In this document: one piece after another, positions 34,430 through 44,640 of the stretch
Layout of the letters: every line of letters begins with the position of its first letter
Position numbering within the stretch: the stretch's first letter is position 1
Assembly (NCBI GenBank): GCA_017163975.1
Contig: JAFFSR010000246.1
Coordinates: forward strand, 1-64,000
From: Anastatus disparis
Taxonomy: Eukaryota; Arthropoda; Insecta; Hymenoptera; Eupelmidae
Direction of reading: 5' to 3'
Length of the DNA stretch: 64,000 nt
Notes under the pieces: model-generated
The model's input: the letters and a program-made list of their open reading frames with translations, nothing else
Told to the model about the DNA's origin: nothing
Databases searched by the model: none
Position numbers and translations under genes: made by a program

Positions 34430-35573
34430 CAAAATAAGAAAAAAATTAAACGAATTAAAAATGATAAAATAAAAAATCATTATAAATTCGAAAATGATTT
34501 TTATATAAAAAAGATGAATCAGGATTAAAAATAATAATACCTGAATCACTATTATCAGAATTAATAATAGAAATACACGATTTTTATGGGCACATTGGTC
34601 CAAAAAAAACGTATAAATTATTAATAGAAAGCTTCACAGCTCCTAAATTAAAAAAGCATGTACACAAAATTTTAAAATCATGCATAACTTGTCAAAAGAC
34701 GAAATACTTAACAGTAAAATATAATGCAGAAATGCAGCCAATCATAGTAAACGAAAAAAATGAAATACTATCGATTGATTTCTATGGTCCATTGCCTACG
34801 TCTATAGGAGGCGTTAAATATATTTTAACAACTATAGATGTATTTTCCAAATATGTTGTAATGTATCCTATTAAAAAGGCAAATACATTAACAACAATTA
34901 GAAAAATATTTAACGATTATGTACCAAATTATGGTAAACCTCAGTCAATAATGACTGACCATGGTACACAATTTACTTCCAAAAAATGGATAAAAAAGCT
35001 AAATGATGAAAACATTAAAAAAATTTATTCATCAATCAGACACCCACAGAGCAATATTGTGGAAAGAATCCATCGTGAATTGGGCAGATTCTTTAGAACT
35101 TATGTGAATAATTCACATAAGTCATGGGCGTCATATATGCAAAAAATTCAAAGCATAATGAACGAAACTACCCATGAAACAACAGGTTTTACGCCAACTG
35201 AATTACATATGGGTAAAAACCAACTAGAATATGGGAAAAGTATTTTAAATTAGAAAATACTGAGGTACCATATGATAGAAAGATTTTCTATGCTAGAAAT
35301 AAAATGCATAAGAAAATAAAAAATAGAGCAAATGCAAAAAACGCTAAAAGTACTCATTATCAATTTAATTTAAATGATAAAGTACTGCTCAAATCATTAA
35401 ATGTATCAAGTGCAGATGATGATAAAATTGCAAAATTTTTGAGATATATGAAGGTCCATATATCATCAAAAACATCATTGCACCAGATACATATTTATTA
35501 ATTGATGAAAAAGGCGTAGAACGTGGAAAGTTCCATGTAGAACACTTAAAACCGTTCTATGAGCCTTTAACTT
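34430..35573 (+). pseudogene. pol: Pol: integrase, nearly complete
   Basis: The zinc-binding region is visible as IEIHDFYGHIGPKKTY followed by CITCQKTK. The core (open from 34,732 to 35,253) has the catalytic set: D in LSIDFYGPLP, D in MTDHGTQFTS and E in SNIVERIHRE. A frameshift near 35,250 and another near 35,450 separate the C-terminal part, which has STHYQFNLNDKVLLKSLN and ERGKFHVEHLKPFYEPLT and stops at 35,573. There is no chromodomain and no visible GPY/F motif. Confidence 0.9.
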
Positions 35574-37344
35574 AAAAAGAAAAAAATATTTAAAAATAAA
35601 TACTAAAAGCATTGGAATGCGAAAAAGATAAGTAAATAACGTGTATATACTGTAGCATGCGTACTTGCACTAGTAGTACACTAAAGGTCAAAGGCAAAGA
35701 CCGAAAATGTACTACTATAGGTGCGACAAATAGACGTACGCATGCACACACATATATACAGTCAAAAATTAAGTAAAAATTCTGAAAGAAAAATAGACGA
35801 GACGCCTCATTGTTCGTTAAAGAGTCGCATCAGGCACATCGTCTAAAAAGGAAAAAAAAGTAAGATTTGAAATGGCTACACGACAACGTGAATCCAGTGT
35901 CTCAGACGATGACGTACTTCAACGTCAAACACGTTAGTACGTCAGTAAATGAAATAAAAATTAAAAATAATTTAATTGATTGCGAGTGGGACGAGGACCT
36001 AGAGATGCGGAGCGGCAATTTAGGCAGGGTGATATATGCAAGCACCTCGAGCTTCGTCCAACCCAACCCTATGGACTTCAGTGAACCCCGGTTATTATTA
36101 CCACACAAGAAATGAAAAAATTACAAAAGAGACAAATACACCGAAATACAAGAATTGGAATAAAAAAGTGAAAAAAGAGACAAATAAAAATAAAATAAAA
36201 ACAAAAAGAAGAAGAAGAAAGGTTAATAAAAGAAGTTTACCTGGAAAAATCAAAAAAGAAAATAAAAATCTATTACGCGGGCTGGAAACTAAAGGAATGG
36301 AAAAAACAACAAAAAGGAACGAAGACATGCAGAGATGATTTGGATGATAGTGAAGAAGACATAAACAGGTGGTTAGAAGAAAAAACAAGAAAAAATAAGA
36401 AGCAAAAGATAGTGTAAAAAAAAAAAAAGGGGGAACAGTTTAAAACAAGTAAAAACAAGAAAAAATAGTGCAAAAAGACAAAAGAAACAATGTTTTAGTT
36501 AAAAAATAAAAAATTATTCATGTTTTAAGTTTAAAAAAAAAAAAAAAAAAAAAACAATTTTAATTTTAGTTTTAGTGAAAAAGAAAAATTTGGTTTCGTT
36601 ATTTTAATTTAAAAAATTAGAATATTAAATTTTAAAAACGTGTGAAAAAGAAAATTTTAGTTTTAGTTTTATTTAAAAAGAAAAAGGAAAAATACAAATA
36701 GAGAAGATGTAAATAAGTGGTAAAGAAAGTGAAAGAAAAAATAAAATAAAAAACAGTTAAAGTTTAAGTTGAAAATAAAAAGAAGAAATTTTTTTGGTTA
36801 ATTAGAACAATAAATGGGAAAAACAAATTAATTTTAAAAAGAAAAGAAATTTTTAGTTTAGTTTTATTTAGAAAGAAAATTTTTTTTTTGTTTTGAATAA
36901 TAATCATTGAAGATAAAATTGTTATGTTTTAAGTGATAATCATTAAATATAAGAAAAATAAAAAGAATTTATGTTATCATAAATAAAATAAAATCAAAAA
37001 CTATAGAAATAAAAATAATAAATTTTTTTTTGTTGTTTAGCACAAAGAAAAACCAAACATTTTTTTTGAAAAGAATTTATTTTAAGTGAATAAAGGCGTA
37101 AAGCATATGTAAAATTTTTTTTTTGTAAATTTATAAGTAAAAAAGAATATATATTTTGTTTTTATTATGTAAAAATCGATTTTTATTTTGGGGGGCAAAC
37201 CTCAACACCCGCTTAGTGTATAAGTGCGCATTTTGGGTGTTTGAGCGCGCATCTTCAGTAAGGCGCGTAATTAAAAATAAAATAGATTTTTCCGTCATTT
37301 AATTAATTAAAATTTACAAAATCGTATTTTAATTTGAGGGGCAA
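35574..37344 (+). other. A-rich 3' internal region of the LTR element
   Basis: About 1.77 kb between integrase and the 3' LTR, mostly A-rich runs. It contains a 120-bp imperfect hairpin (35,641-35,763) and an 82-codon frame at 35,867-36,115, whose alternative frame begins MATRQRESSVSDDDVLQRQ. I do not recognise a product; no signal peptide or membrane segment suggests Env. Near 37,190 a GGGGGGCAAACC tract resembles a second polypurine tract. Confidence 0.6.
37333..37344 (+). promoter_or_regulatory. Polypurine tract
   Basis: TTTGAGGGGCAA ends directly before the TGTGAG start of the 3' LTR, the expected place for plus-strand priming. Confidence 0.75.
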
Positions 37345-38045
37345 TGTGAGCGCCCGAGTATGTACGGCCCTGAAACCGTACGATACTGGAAGATGCGCGC
37401 GCAAACACCCAAAAAGACCAAAGTGGTTGAACAAGCAAGCGCGCGTATGTACGTATACGCGCTTGCATGTGTAAGTACCGCTGAGAGTACACGGCGGCTC
37501 TCCCTCTCTTCTACTAAGTTAGAAGAGTGGGAGAAAGACCGAAGAGAGTTGAAGCAAGAGTGCGAGGAGCTTGGGTCTCTCGGCACTCTTGGATCGGCTC
37601 TCTTAGTAGAAAGACATACTTGCTCGTAGCATAAAAGGTGATTGGCCTAATACGTGTTACAAGCAAGTATTCCTTTATTAAGCGCGAGATTATTCTTAGT
37701 TTTTGCATTGTACATTGATTCAATTTAAGTTATTAATAAAGAGCTTTTCCAAGATAAACCCTCATCCAATTAACCCGGTGTAAAGCCCCGAATATTAAGG
37801 CATTTGGTCCTTAATAATAACGGGCTTTTCACATAATAATCATAAATAATACTAACAAATATACCTTAAAAGTCAGCTATAGCTAGGCAAGGCGTCCTAG
37901 CTATAAAAGACTTTAACAATATTAAAACGAAATACAGGGTCCGCAATAGCTAGGCATGGCGCGCTAGCTATTTAACGATCCTTTAACGCGTTGGAATAAA
38001 GAATATTATAGAAATATAAGGGGTAAATAGAAGGGAGAGGTTACA
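37345..38045 (+). repeat. 3' LTR (701 bp)
   Basis: Identical by eye to the 5' LTR except around 37,859-37,869, where AAATATACCTTAAAAGTC replaces AAATACCTTAAAAAGTC, a net gain of one base. It is followed by the CACT duplication. Confidence 0.95.
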
Positions 38046-38238
38046 CACTGTTTTATTTAATTTTAAAATAATTTTAAAACTAAATAATTATAAAATTCAA
38101 TAAAACTAAATTATTTTAATTTAGTTTATTCAAGGAATTAATTTGTTTTAATTTTAGATGAGAGAGTGTATAAAATTTTTGTTAATATTTATTTTACAAA
38201 AATACAATTTAAAAAATGTAGGGAAGAGATAGGTTCAC

Positions 38239-38286
38239 CTTTTTCTTTCTTTCTCTATAAAACATTATAGAGAAAGAAAGAAAAAG
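38239..38286. repeat. Perfect 22-bp hairpin
   Basis: CTTTTTCTTTCTTTCTCTAT plus AA is followed by AACA and then its exact complement ending GAAAGAAAGAAAAAG. It lies in the outer insertion right of the LTR element. Confidence 0.9.
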
Positions 38287-38482
38287 AGAAAACGCGTGCT
38301 ATTGCTTTCTTTATTTATTCAGATCAGATTCAGATATTTGTATTGTATATATAGTATACATGTATACATATCTGTGCGTTTAACATCAAGTCAGTCCCAC
38401 GAATATTTCTTTATATTTCTTTATATTTCTTTATACGTATTTAGTACCTTGATTTGTATATAGGAAGCACGAACGTTCCTCC

Positions 38483-38483
<1 letters not shown>

Positions 38484-38559
<76 letters not shown>
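38484..38559. repeat. AT microsatellite
   Basis: A (AT)n tract of about 75 bp, ending in ACACAC. Confidence 0.95.
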
Positions 38560-38564
<5 letters not shown>

Positions 38565-38789
38565 TTCCGTTTCATTAGTTCTGTTGCATGTACCTTATGA
38601 AATCAATTCACTCCTATATAATTTTTTTTATACGCCTCTTATGGAAAGTGTATACTGTCGGTAAAGAAGTTTCACTTCAAAAATAACTCATTCAAAGTAA
38701 AATATTATAATGATTTTTTTTATATAAAATCTAGTAAAGTTATTTATTTTGTTTAATAATATATTGAATTTTGGACACATGAAAAAAAT

Positions 38790-39735
38790 TATCATCTATC
38801 ATTAATTTATTTAATAATGTAATTTTATTAAGTTTGAAAGAGCTTAAAAAGTTGTTATTTACAAACAAAATTATCGCAAAATTTTAAGTTGTATATGCTT
38901 CTTTGTGCATATATTTATTGATTGAATAGATTTTAATAAGTTTTTACTATATATAAATATATAAAAATAATAATAATATAAAAATTATTTTATAAAGTTG
39001 TCATCATAACATAACCTAAAAATTACTTATATTTTATGTGTAATTTATATTTTATGTTATTTTATGTTTAATTTGTACGTGTAGGCTATGTATAATAAAA
39101 TTTTTTATTATATTATGTATTGATTTAATGAAACATTAGTGATTAATTTATTTTTTTTAATACTTATAGAGATGTCTCGAGGAAAAATAACTGAGAAGAA
39201 AAAACATTCTCGCTATAACTATCTTTGTATATGTGGCGAGTGGTAAAGGGGTCAAGTGGCAATTAGTAAAGGGAGGTAGTATACTACTTTTCGAGGAGTA
39301 ATAATGGGAGCTTTTGTATAACAATATATAATTAAATATAATTAATAATTAATTATTTTAAAATGTTTAAATATTGTAATTATTCGATATTTTAATGTTT
39401 ACTTACAATATTCATCTATTTTTATAAAAATCGCACGTGTTAAAATATATTTTTTAGTAATTTTATATGACACTTGACCTTAAACGAGTAGTATAGGGGG
39501 TATTGACCTTAATACGATTAGCAATGCAGAATATTTAACCTTAACATTATCTTATTGAAACATGAGACTTTTTAAGGTGAAAGAATAAAAATACGAAGAA
39601 AAAAGGCGTGGCAGGGGGAATTGGACCCCGGGCCTCGAGATTTTTAGGCAGGCACTTTAAACCACTTAGCTACGCCGCACGCTATTTTTAAATGTTCGTA
39701 TTGCTGTTATGTATTGACATGGTAAATCTACCATG
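38790..39735. other. Unassigned block in the left arm of the second palindrome
   Basis: AT-rich, with no counterpart in the right arm, so probably another insertion. Apart from a tRNA-like relic (39,607-39,679) nothing coding or repetitive is recognised. Confidence 0.45.
39607..39679 (-). pseudogene. tRNA-like relic
   Basis: The 73-nt minus-strand sequence has an A-box-like TAGCTAAGTGG and a B-box-like GGGGTCCAATTCCCC. Acceptor halves TGCGGCG and TGCCACG pair apart from one mismatch and two wobble pairs. The D stem is only three pairs and no normal anticodon stem can be formed, so it is not a working tRNA. It may be a decayed tRNA pseudogene or the head of another SINE. Confidence 0.55.
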
Positions 39736-39950
39736 TTACATTATATCACAATTTTCGTCTTTAATTTTGTCCTAATATTGCCTTTCACAATTACGATAAA
39801 TTCTTGGAAATGTTAAACATATGACTGATTCCATTCAGATTCATGCATGCCGTCACCGATCGAATTTTTTTTCTCTTTCAAGTGATGAAAATTCCTTCCA
39901 ATACGTGTATGAAGATAAAATTTACCTCATAGACGCTCGAAAATATGTTT

Positions 39951-40434
39951 TTAGGCACGACCGATATACGGATGTGCCTTATATTTTCGACATCGCGAAA
40001 AATGTAGTCCTTTAAAATATGTTATTTTATGATTAAAAACTTATTTTTATTGCAAAATAAGACTATTAAGAGACTTCCTTAAAATGTATGTATGGATGTA
40101 TGTGTGTGAGAAATCAAGTTTATGAATTTTTTCGACGAGTTTTTATCCTATCTGAATAATTCAAACAGAGAATCGTTTTAAATAATAACACAAATAAACG
40201 TTACTATTTTGAGAAAAAATCGTTGGAAGCGTTTTTAAATAGGCACCTTTTAAATGGTCAAAAAAATGGATTTTTGGTAATAACTTGGAAATAACGTTTT
40301 TTTTTTAAGTATATAATATAAAAAAATAAATCTTTTTTATATTATAAATTTTTCTCTAAAGTTAATATTTTTCAAATTGTTCATGAAAAATGTTGAAATC
40401 GAAGGCTTTTTAATGATAATTTGATGAATATTAC

Positions 40435-40514
<80 letters not shown>

Positions 40515-41183
40515 GAACAGATGTATCTTATTTCTTTCTATAAATTTTATTTCATATACTTTTTTTCCAAATTCGTTTTTTTTTCAAGTTATCACCTAAA
40601 AATCATTTCTAAAGAGATAACTGTTTTGAAACTTCTCGAACGATTTTTTTTTAAACTGCCAACATTTATTTGTATTATTGTTTTAAATCATCCCCCGTTG
40701 GAAAGATTCAGATCAAATAGAAACTTTATACAAAACTTTACTTTTAAGCTACTGAACTATAGTTTTTAAAAAAATAATTTTTTTTCTTGTAACTTTTGAT
40801 AGATTATCCTATCTAAAACTTTAAAAAGTATAAATTAATGAAAATATGTCTTTTTCACATAACATGAATTTGTTCGAAATCAATCAACTTAATTCACAAA
40901 GAAAATTCAAATAATTACAAATTTGTTTTTTCAAACAAATACAATAATTTCAAACCTCCTGTTGAAAGTTGCGGTAAAAAATAAAATGAAAAAAAGAAAT
41001 AAGATTAACTTTTAATGCTTTTGCGTTTGTAAATGATTTGTTTTAATATTTTTTAAATATCAAATAGCAAGCACGAAGCGCGATCGTTTTCGGTCGTGCC
41101 TTATGTGCAAGAAGCGAAGCTTTTTGCATGCCTTGCATCGCTTCGCGATGTAAAGGCCGCTGTGACAAGCTGGTTTACTCGCT
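39951..41183. mobile_element. Insertion within the left TIR of the ATAT-flanked transposon
   Basis: The right TIR runs straight from AAAATATGTTTTT to CGCTACAGCG, while the left TIR is interrupted here. The insertion starts TTAGGCACGACCGA, and TCGGTCGTGCCTTA occurs in inverted orientation at 41,089-41,102. About 80 bp of GC-richer sequence remain between that inner end and the resumed TIR. No coding sequence; an AT microsatellite lies inside. Confidence 0.65.
40438..40508. repeat. AT microsatellite
   Basis: A (TA)n tract of about 70 bp inside the insertion at 39,951-41,183. Confidence 0.95.
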
Positions 41184-41756
41184 ACAGCGTATTTAGTGTT
41201 GGATGTAAAAATGAAAGTTAAAATATTGAAAATGAACCTCAATTTTCAAATTGCCGTAGCTCCGTCAATTTTTTACGTTTTCGGGCGTTCTTTTAATGAA
41301 AATGTGCGGAATTTATTCTTGTTTTGAATGCTGCTTCGATTTTTATGATGCGAGTTGATCTCTCTGAGTTATTCATAAAAAACCGAAAAAAGCTTTTTTT
41401 ATTTAAATTTTTATATGTTTTTATGCATAAAAATATTAACTTTTAGGATAGGTGAGAATATGCGATTTTGCCTTATTTTTTTTAAACAGATTTTTAAAGG
41501 TTTTTTTTATATTTTCTATTTTAAAGTATAATACCATGGCGCATAATGCCATTTTTCCAACTATTACGGTTTGTTACAATTCGTTTATGCTTTTATTTAT
41601 TAATTTATCAAAAACATTGTAAATTATCTTTAAAATGAACCCTCGATCAAATTTTTTTGATAAACAACAAATTTATAAAAAAATTAACGAATGAAAACTA
41701 ATAAATTTACAACCAATTTGAACAAAAATAGTCCAAATTTAAATAAAACGTTTTAA

Positions 41757-43782
41757 TTTACTTCTTACCACTTATGTCTCGAAGTTCTAGTAGTGAAAGT
41801 TTGGTTTTGTTCACTCTCTTATCAGTGAATTTTTTGGACAGATTTTATGTAGTAGCATAATGTTTGACTTAGCCCCCAATGCCGTCACAAGCACCTTTAC
41901 CATGACCTGTTGCTAAAAAAGCTTTTTTCTGCTCATTTTTGAGTTTCGAAGTTCACAACATTGATATCTGTTTTTGAAATGACTTGCAGCTCCATCAGAA
42001 ATGGTTATGATTTCATCAAGCTTTTGTGAAATATGCATTTCTTTTAAGTTGTTGATAATTAAATGCATAGCTATTAGAGCATGAGACGAATCATGTTTAA
42101 TATCGTCAGAGACGATGACATAACTGACTGTTTTATCATTTCTAAAATAGTATACTGATGTGAATATTGATAATTGGTTTCTACTCCAATGATAGCTTTG
42201 AATTTCATTTTGAAGTAGGACTGTCCGATTTTCTGCAAAATCAACATGAATAACTAATTGGGATCTACTTCTTTTTGCTAAAAGTTTAACCGCTTGATAT
42301 GCAACACGTTAAATTTCTTTAACCATTTTATGAGTACTTACAGTGAGAGCGTGGTCTCTTAACTCAATTAAGAAATCTTCAATTGTGCTAATTTTATTCA
42401 GTAAATCTGATTTTTCCCAAACACCGCAAGTTATTTCTTCATATAAATCTTCTTCTATCAAAGAAATCACTTTTAAATAAATACTATCTCCAATTGGGCA
42501 TTCTTTACATTCTCTTAGTACACATTTCGTATCATCTTTTGAACAAAAAACTGAAGAGTATATTTTCAATTCCAAATCCGCAATGCCATGTTTATCCTCT
42601 TTTTTATATTTATTCAAAAAATCCAACATAATTTCCAGGTTGTCGCAATAAACGCAAAGACACGTATCGTTGGGTGGATGTAACCCACTTTGCTCTTAAG
42701 GCATATATTATTGATTCGCCGATTTTTGTTTTAATTTGAGGATTTTCTTTTATAAATAATTGACATATTTCTTTTATGCTTTGCGTAAGAAAGCGTTTAA
42801 ATTTTTTAGTTTTTATACCATTTTCTTTAACAGATATTGTCTCACTTCTATTTGCAGTTTGACAAGAACAATTGAAATCATCGTTCAAATAATAATTTTT
42901 CACTTCCATTATAATTTCACTATCCAAAAAATGGCTATTTGTAAATATCTTTATTATTTACTAATGATCTTGCTTGATCAATCATATAAACAGTTGCATT
43001 TGGTAAAACTGATAATAAATAAATTTTGGAAATGTTGCTTGGTATAAGACTTAATAACAAAACTTTCTCAAGAAAATTTGAACAATTATCTAAAGTAATT
43101 TTAATATTTTCGAGCCATTTATCACATGTTTCACATTCGTTATTTTCATTTAATGTGGGCAAATCCGTTATATCGTAGACTTTCATAATTTTACCTGCTA
43201 TTTGTGAATCAAATGTATCGTTCATTTGTTTGCTAACATCGCGCGGCTCTTACGCTAACATCGCGTGGCTCTTACAAAATCCGATCTCATTGGGTATCGA
43301 TTGATTGTTGGTCACAAAAATGTGACTGACCATCGATCAGCAGTCAAAGATTTCGGTATGGTGTATCAGATGGGCTAGCCTGATGTAATGTGTTAAACGG
43401 TTCCGGGCTCGAATCTATCTGATATTATCATAGAGAAAAAAAAAAAATGTTGTTTTCTTTTTTGAAGCGCATACGATTTTCGCATCTTTATATTAATACT
43501 CTGAGGCATTTTGATTGGTGAAATTTTTAATTCCAAATTACTTGAAATCTGATTGAACTGTTCTACCACAGCCTCACTATAAAAAAACTTCTTCCGAAGA
43601 TTGTTGACTGCTTGAGATAGATGAAATAGGTTATTTTTCACTTCATCTAAAAATATTCTGTAACATGAAAGATATACTTTGTCCTCTCTAGAAAAAGAAA
43701 TATTCGGATACAAGCGCTTCAAAGACTCTCTTAGGTCATCTAATTCTCTAAACGGATTTTTGGAGTAATCATAACCTTGCAC
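41757..43782 (-). pseudogene. Transposase of the ATAT-flanked element, broken
   Basis: Minus-strand parts in order: 43,782-43,393 (MQGYDYSKNPFREL...), 43,225-42,935 (cysteine pair NNECETCDKW, then VLLLSLIPSNISKIYLLSVL), 42,927-42,610 (SEIIMEVKNYYLNDDFNCSC, ESIIYALRAKWV), 42,629-42,309 with CVLRECKECPIGD, then beyond an in-frame TAA at about 42,311 a long frame with QLVIHVDFAENRTVLLQNEI, VIVSDDIKHDSS and TISDGAASHFKNRY. A shift then gives ATGHGKGACDGIGG (about 41,911-41,870). A CLCVYCDN block sits in an alternative frame near 42,650. The motif series resembles a large, mostly unannotated family of animal transposase-like proteins. At least three frame changes, one nonsense codon and an early C-terminus make it inactive. 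Confidence 0.75.
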
Positions 43783-44640
43783 TTAGACTTAACAACCAGT
43801 GATGCCATTATTATTGATTAGTTTCAACAATTATTAGTCAACTCACTAAAAATTTTAATTTTCAACGAAAAAAAATTTCTATTTTTATAAACTTAAAATC
43901 GTTAAAATTTCGGTTCTAATTGATAAAAAAATTTAATTGAGGGTTTATTTTAAAGATTTTTGTTAATATTTTTAATAAATTAACAAACAAAAGCATAAAC
44001 GAATTGTAAAAAGTCGTAATAGCATAATGCGCCATGGTATCATACTTTAAAATAGAAAATATAAAAAAAACCTTTAAAATTCTGTTTAAAAAAAATAAGA
44101 TGAAATCACATATTCTCATTTATCCTAAAAGTTAGTATTTTTTATGCAAAAAAACATAAAAATTTCAACAAAAAAAATGTAGTTTTTGAAAAAATTGCGT
44201 TCTAAAGAAATATCTTTTTTCGGTTTTTCATGAATAACTCAGAGAGATCAACTTGTATCATAGAAATTAAAGTGGCTTTTAAAACAAGAATGAATTCCGC
44301 ACATTTTCGTTAAAAGAACGTCCAAAAAGGTTAAAAATTGACGGAGCTGCGGCAATTTGAAAATTGAATTTCATTTTCAATATTTTAATTATCATTTTTA
44401 CATCTAACACTAAATACGCTGTAGCGAGGAAAAAACATATTTTCGAGCGTTCTATGAGGTAAATTTTAAAAAAATTCGATCGGTGACGGCCTGCATGAAT
44501 CTGAATGGAATCAGTCATATGTAATTTTTAGTGACATATCTAATTTTATATTGAATTATGATAAAACATCTTGATAGAAGTTAATCTCGATCATGGAATG
44601 TATGAATACATTGATTTTTATGAATCCTAAAAAGCAGATA

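Larger units (their letters stand above)
29533..38045 (+). mobile_element. Ty3/gypsy-type LTR retrotransposon, young, pol frameshifted
   Basis: LTRs at 29,533-30,232 and 37,345-38,045 are flanked by a CACT duplication (29,529-29,532 and 38,046-38,049). Order on the plus strand: 5' LTR, PBS, a small coiled-coil frame, gag, protease, RT, RNase H, integrase, a 1.8-kb A-rich non-coding part, PPT, 3' LTR. RT before integrase identifies Ty3/gypsy-type order. No env-like frame with signal peptide and membrane anchor is seen. LTRs differ only at one small indel site by eye, so insertion is recent, yet pol needs about nine frame changes. Confidence 0.95.
29441..38683. mobile_element. Insertion with short TIRs that hosts the LTR retrotransposon
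   Basis: The right arm of the palindrome is continuous across this site (GGTCATATTAAAAAAATAACTC in inverted orientation near 45,590), so everything from about 29,441 to 38,683 is extra. Near its two ends GAAGTGAAACTTCTTTAC (29,473) is inverted as GTAAAGAAGTTTCACTTC (38,665). Without the LTR element the block is about 0.73 kb. Class and exact duplication are unclear because the target is an A run. Confidence 0.6.
39823..44516 (-). mobile_element. ATAT-flanked DNA transposon with DFAEN/DGIGG-type transposase
   Basis: The ends GACTGATTCCATTCAGATTC and the complementary GAATCTGAATGGAATCAGTC are flanked by ATAT (39,819-39,822 and 44,517-44,520). Long TIRs continue inward: GTCACCGATCGAATTTTTT, CTCGAAAATATGTTTTT, CGCTACAGCGTATTTAGTGT and TCTCTGAGTTATTCAT occur in both ends in opposite orientation. 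The left TIR is split by a 1.2-kb insertion (39,951-41,183). The transposase is on the minus strand. The 4-bp target size would fit Sola-type elements, but I cannot confirm the superfamily. Confidence 0.8.
28925..44640. repeat. Left arm of the second giant palindrome (interrupted)
   Basis: The left half of a foldback whose axis is near 44,640. Segments inverted relative to the right arm are 28,925-29,440, 38,684-38,780, about 39,740-39,822 and 44,521-44,640. The stretches between them are insertions: a block holding the LTR retrotransposon, about 950 bp of unassigned sequence with a tRNA-like relic, and the ATAT-flanked transposon. Confidence 0.7.

Noticed and set aside
39607..39679. A functional tRNA gene
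   Set aside because: A and B box-like motifs exist, but no proper anticodon stem forms, so it is listed only as a tRNA-like relic.
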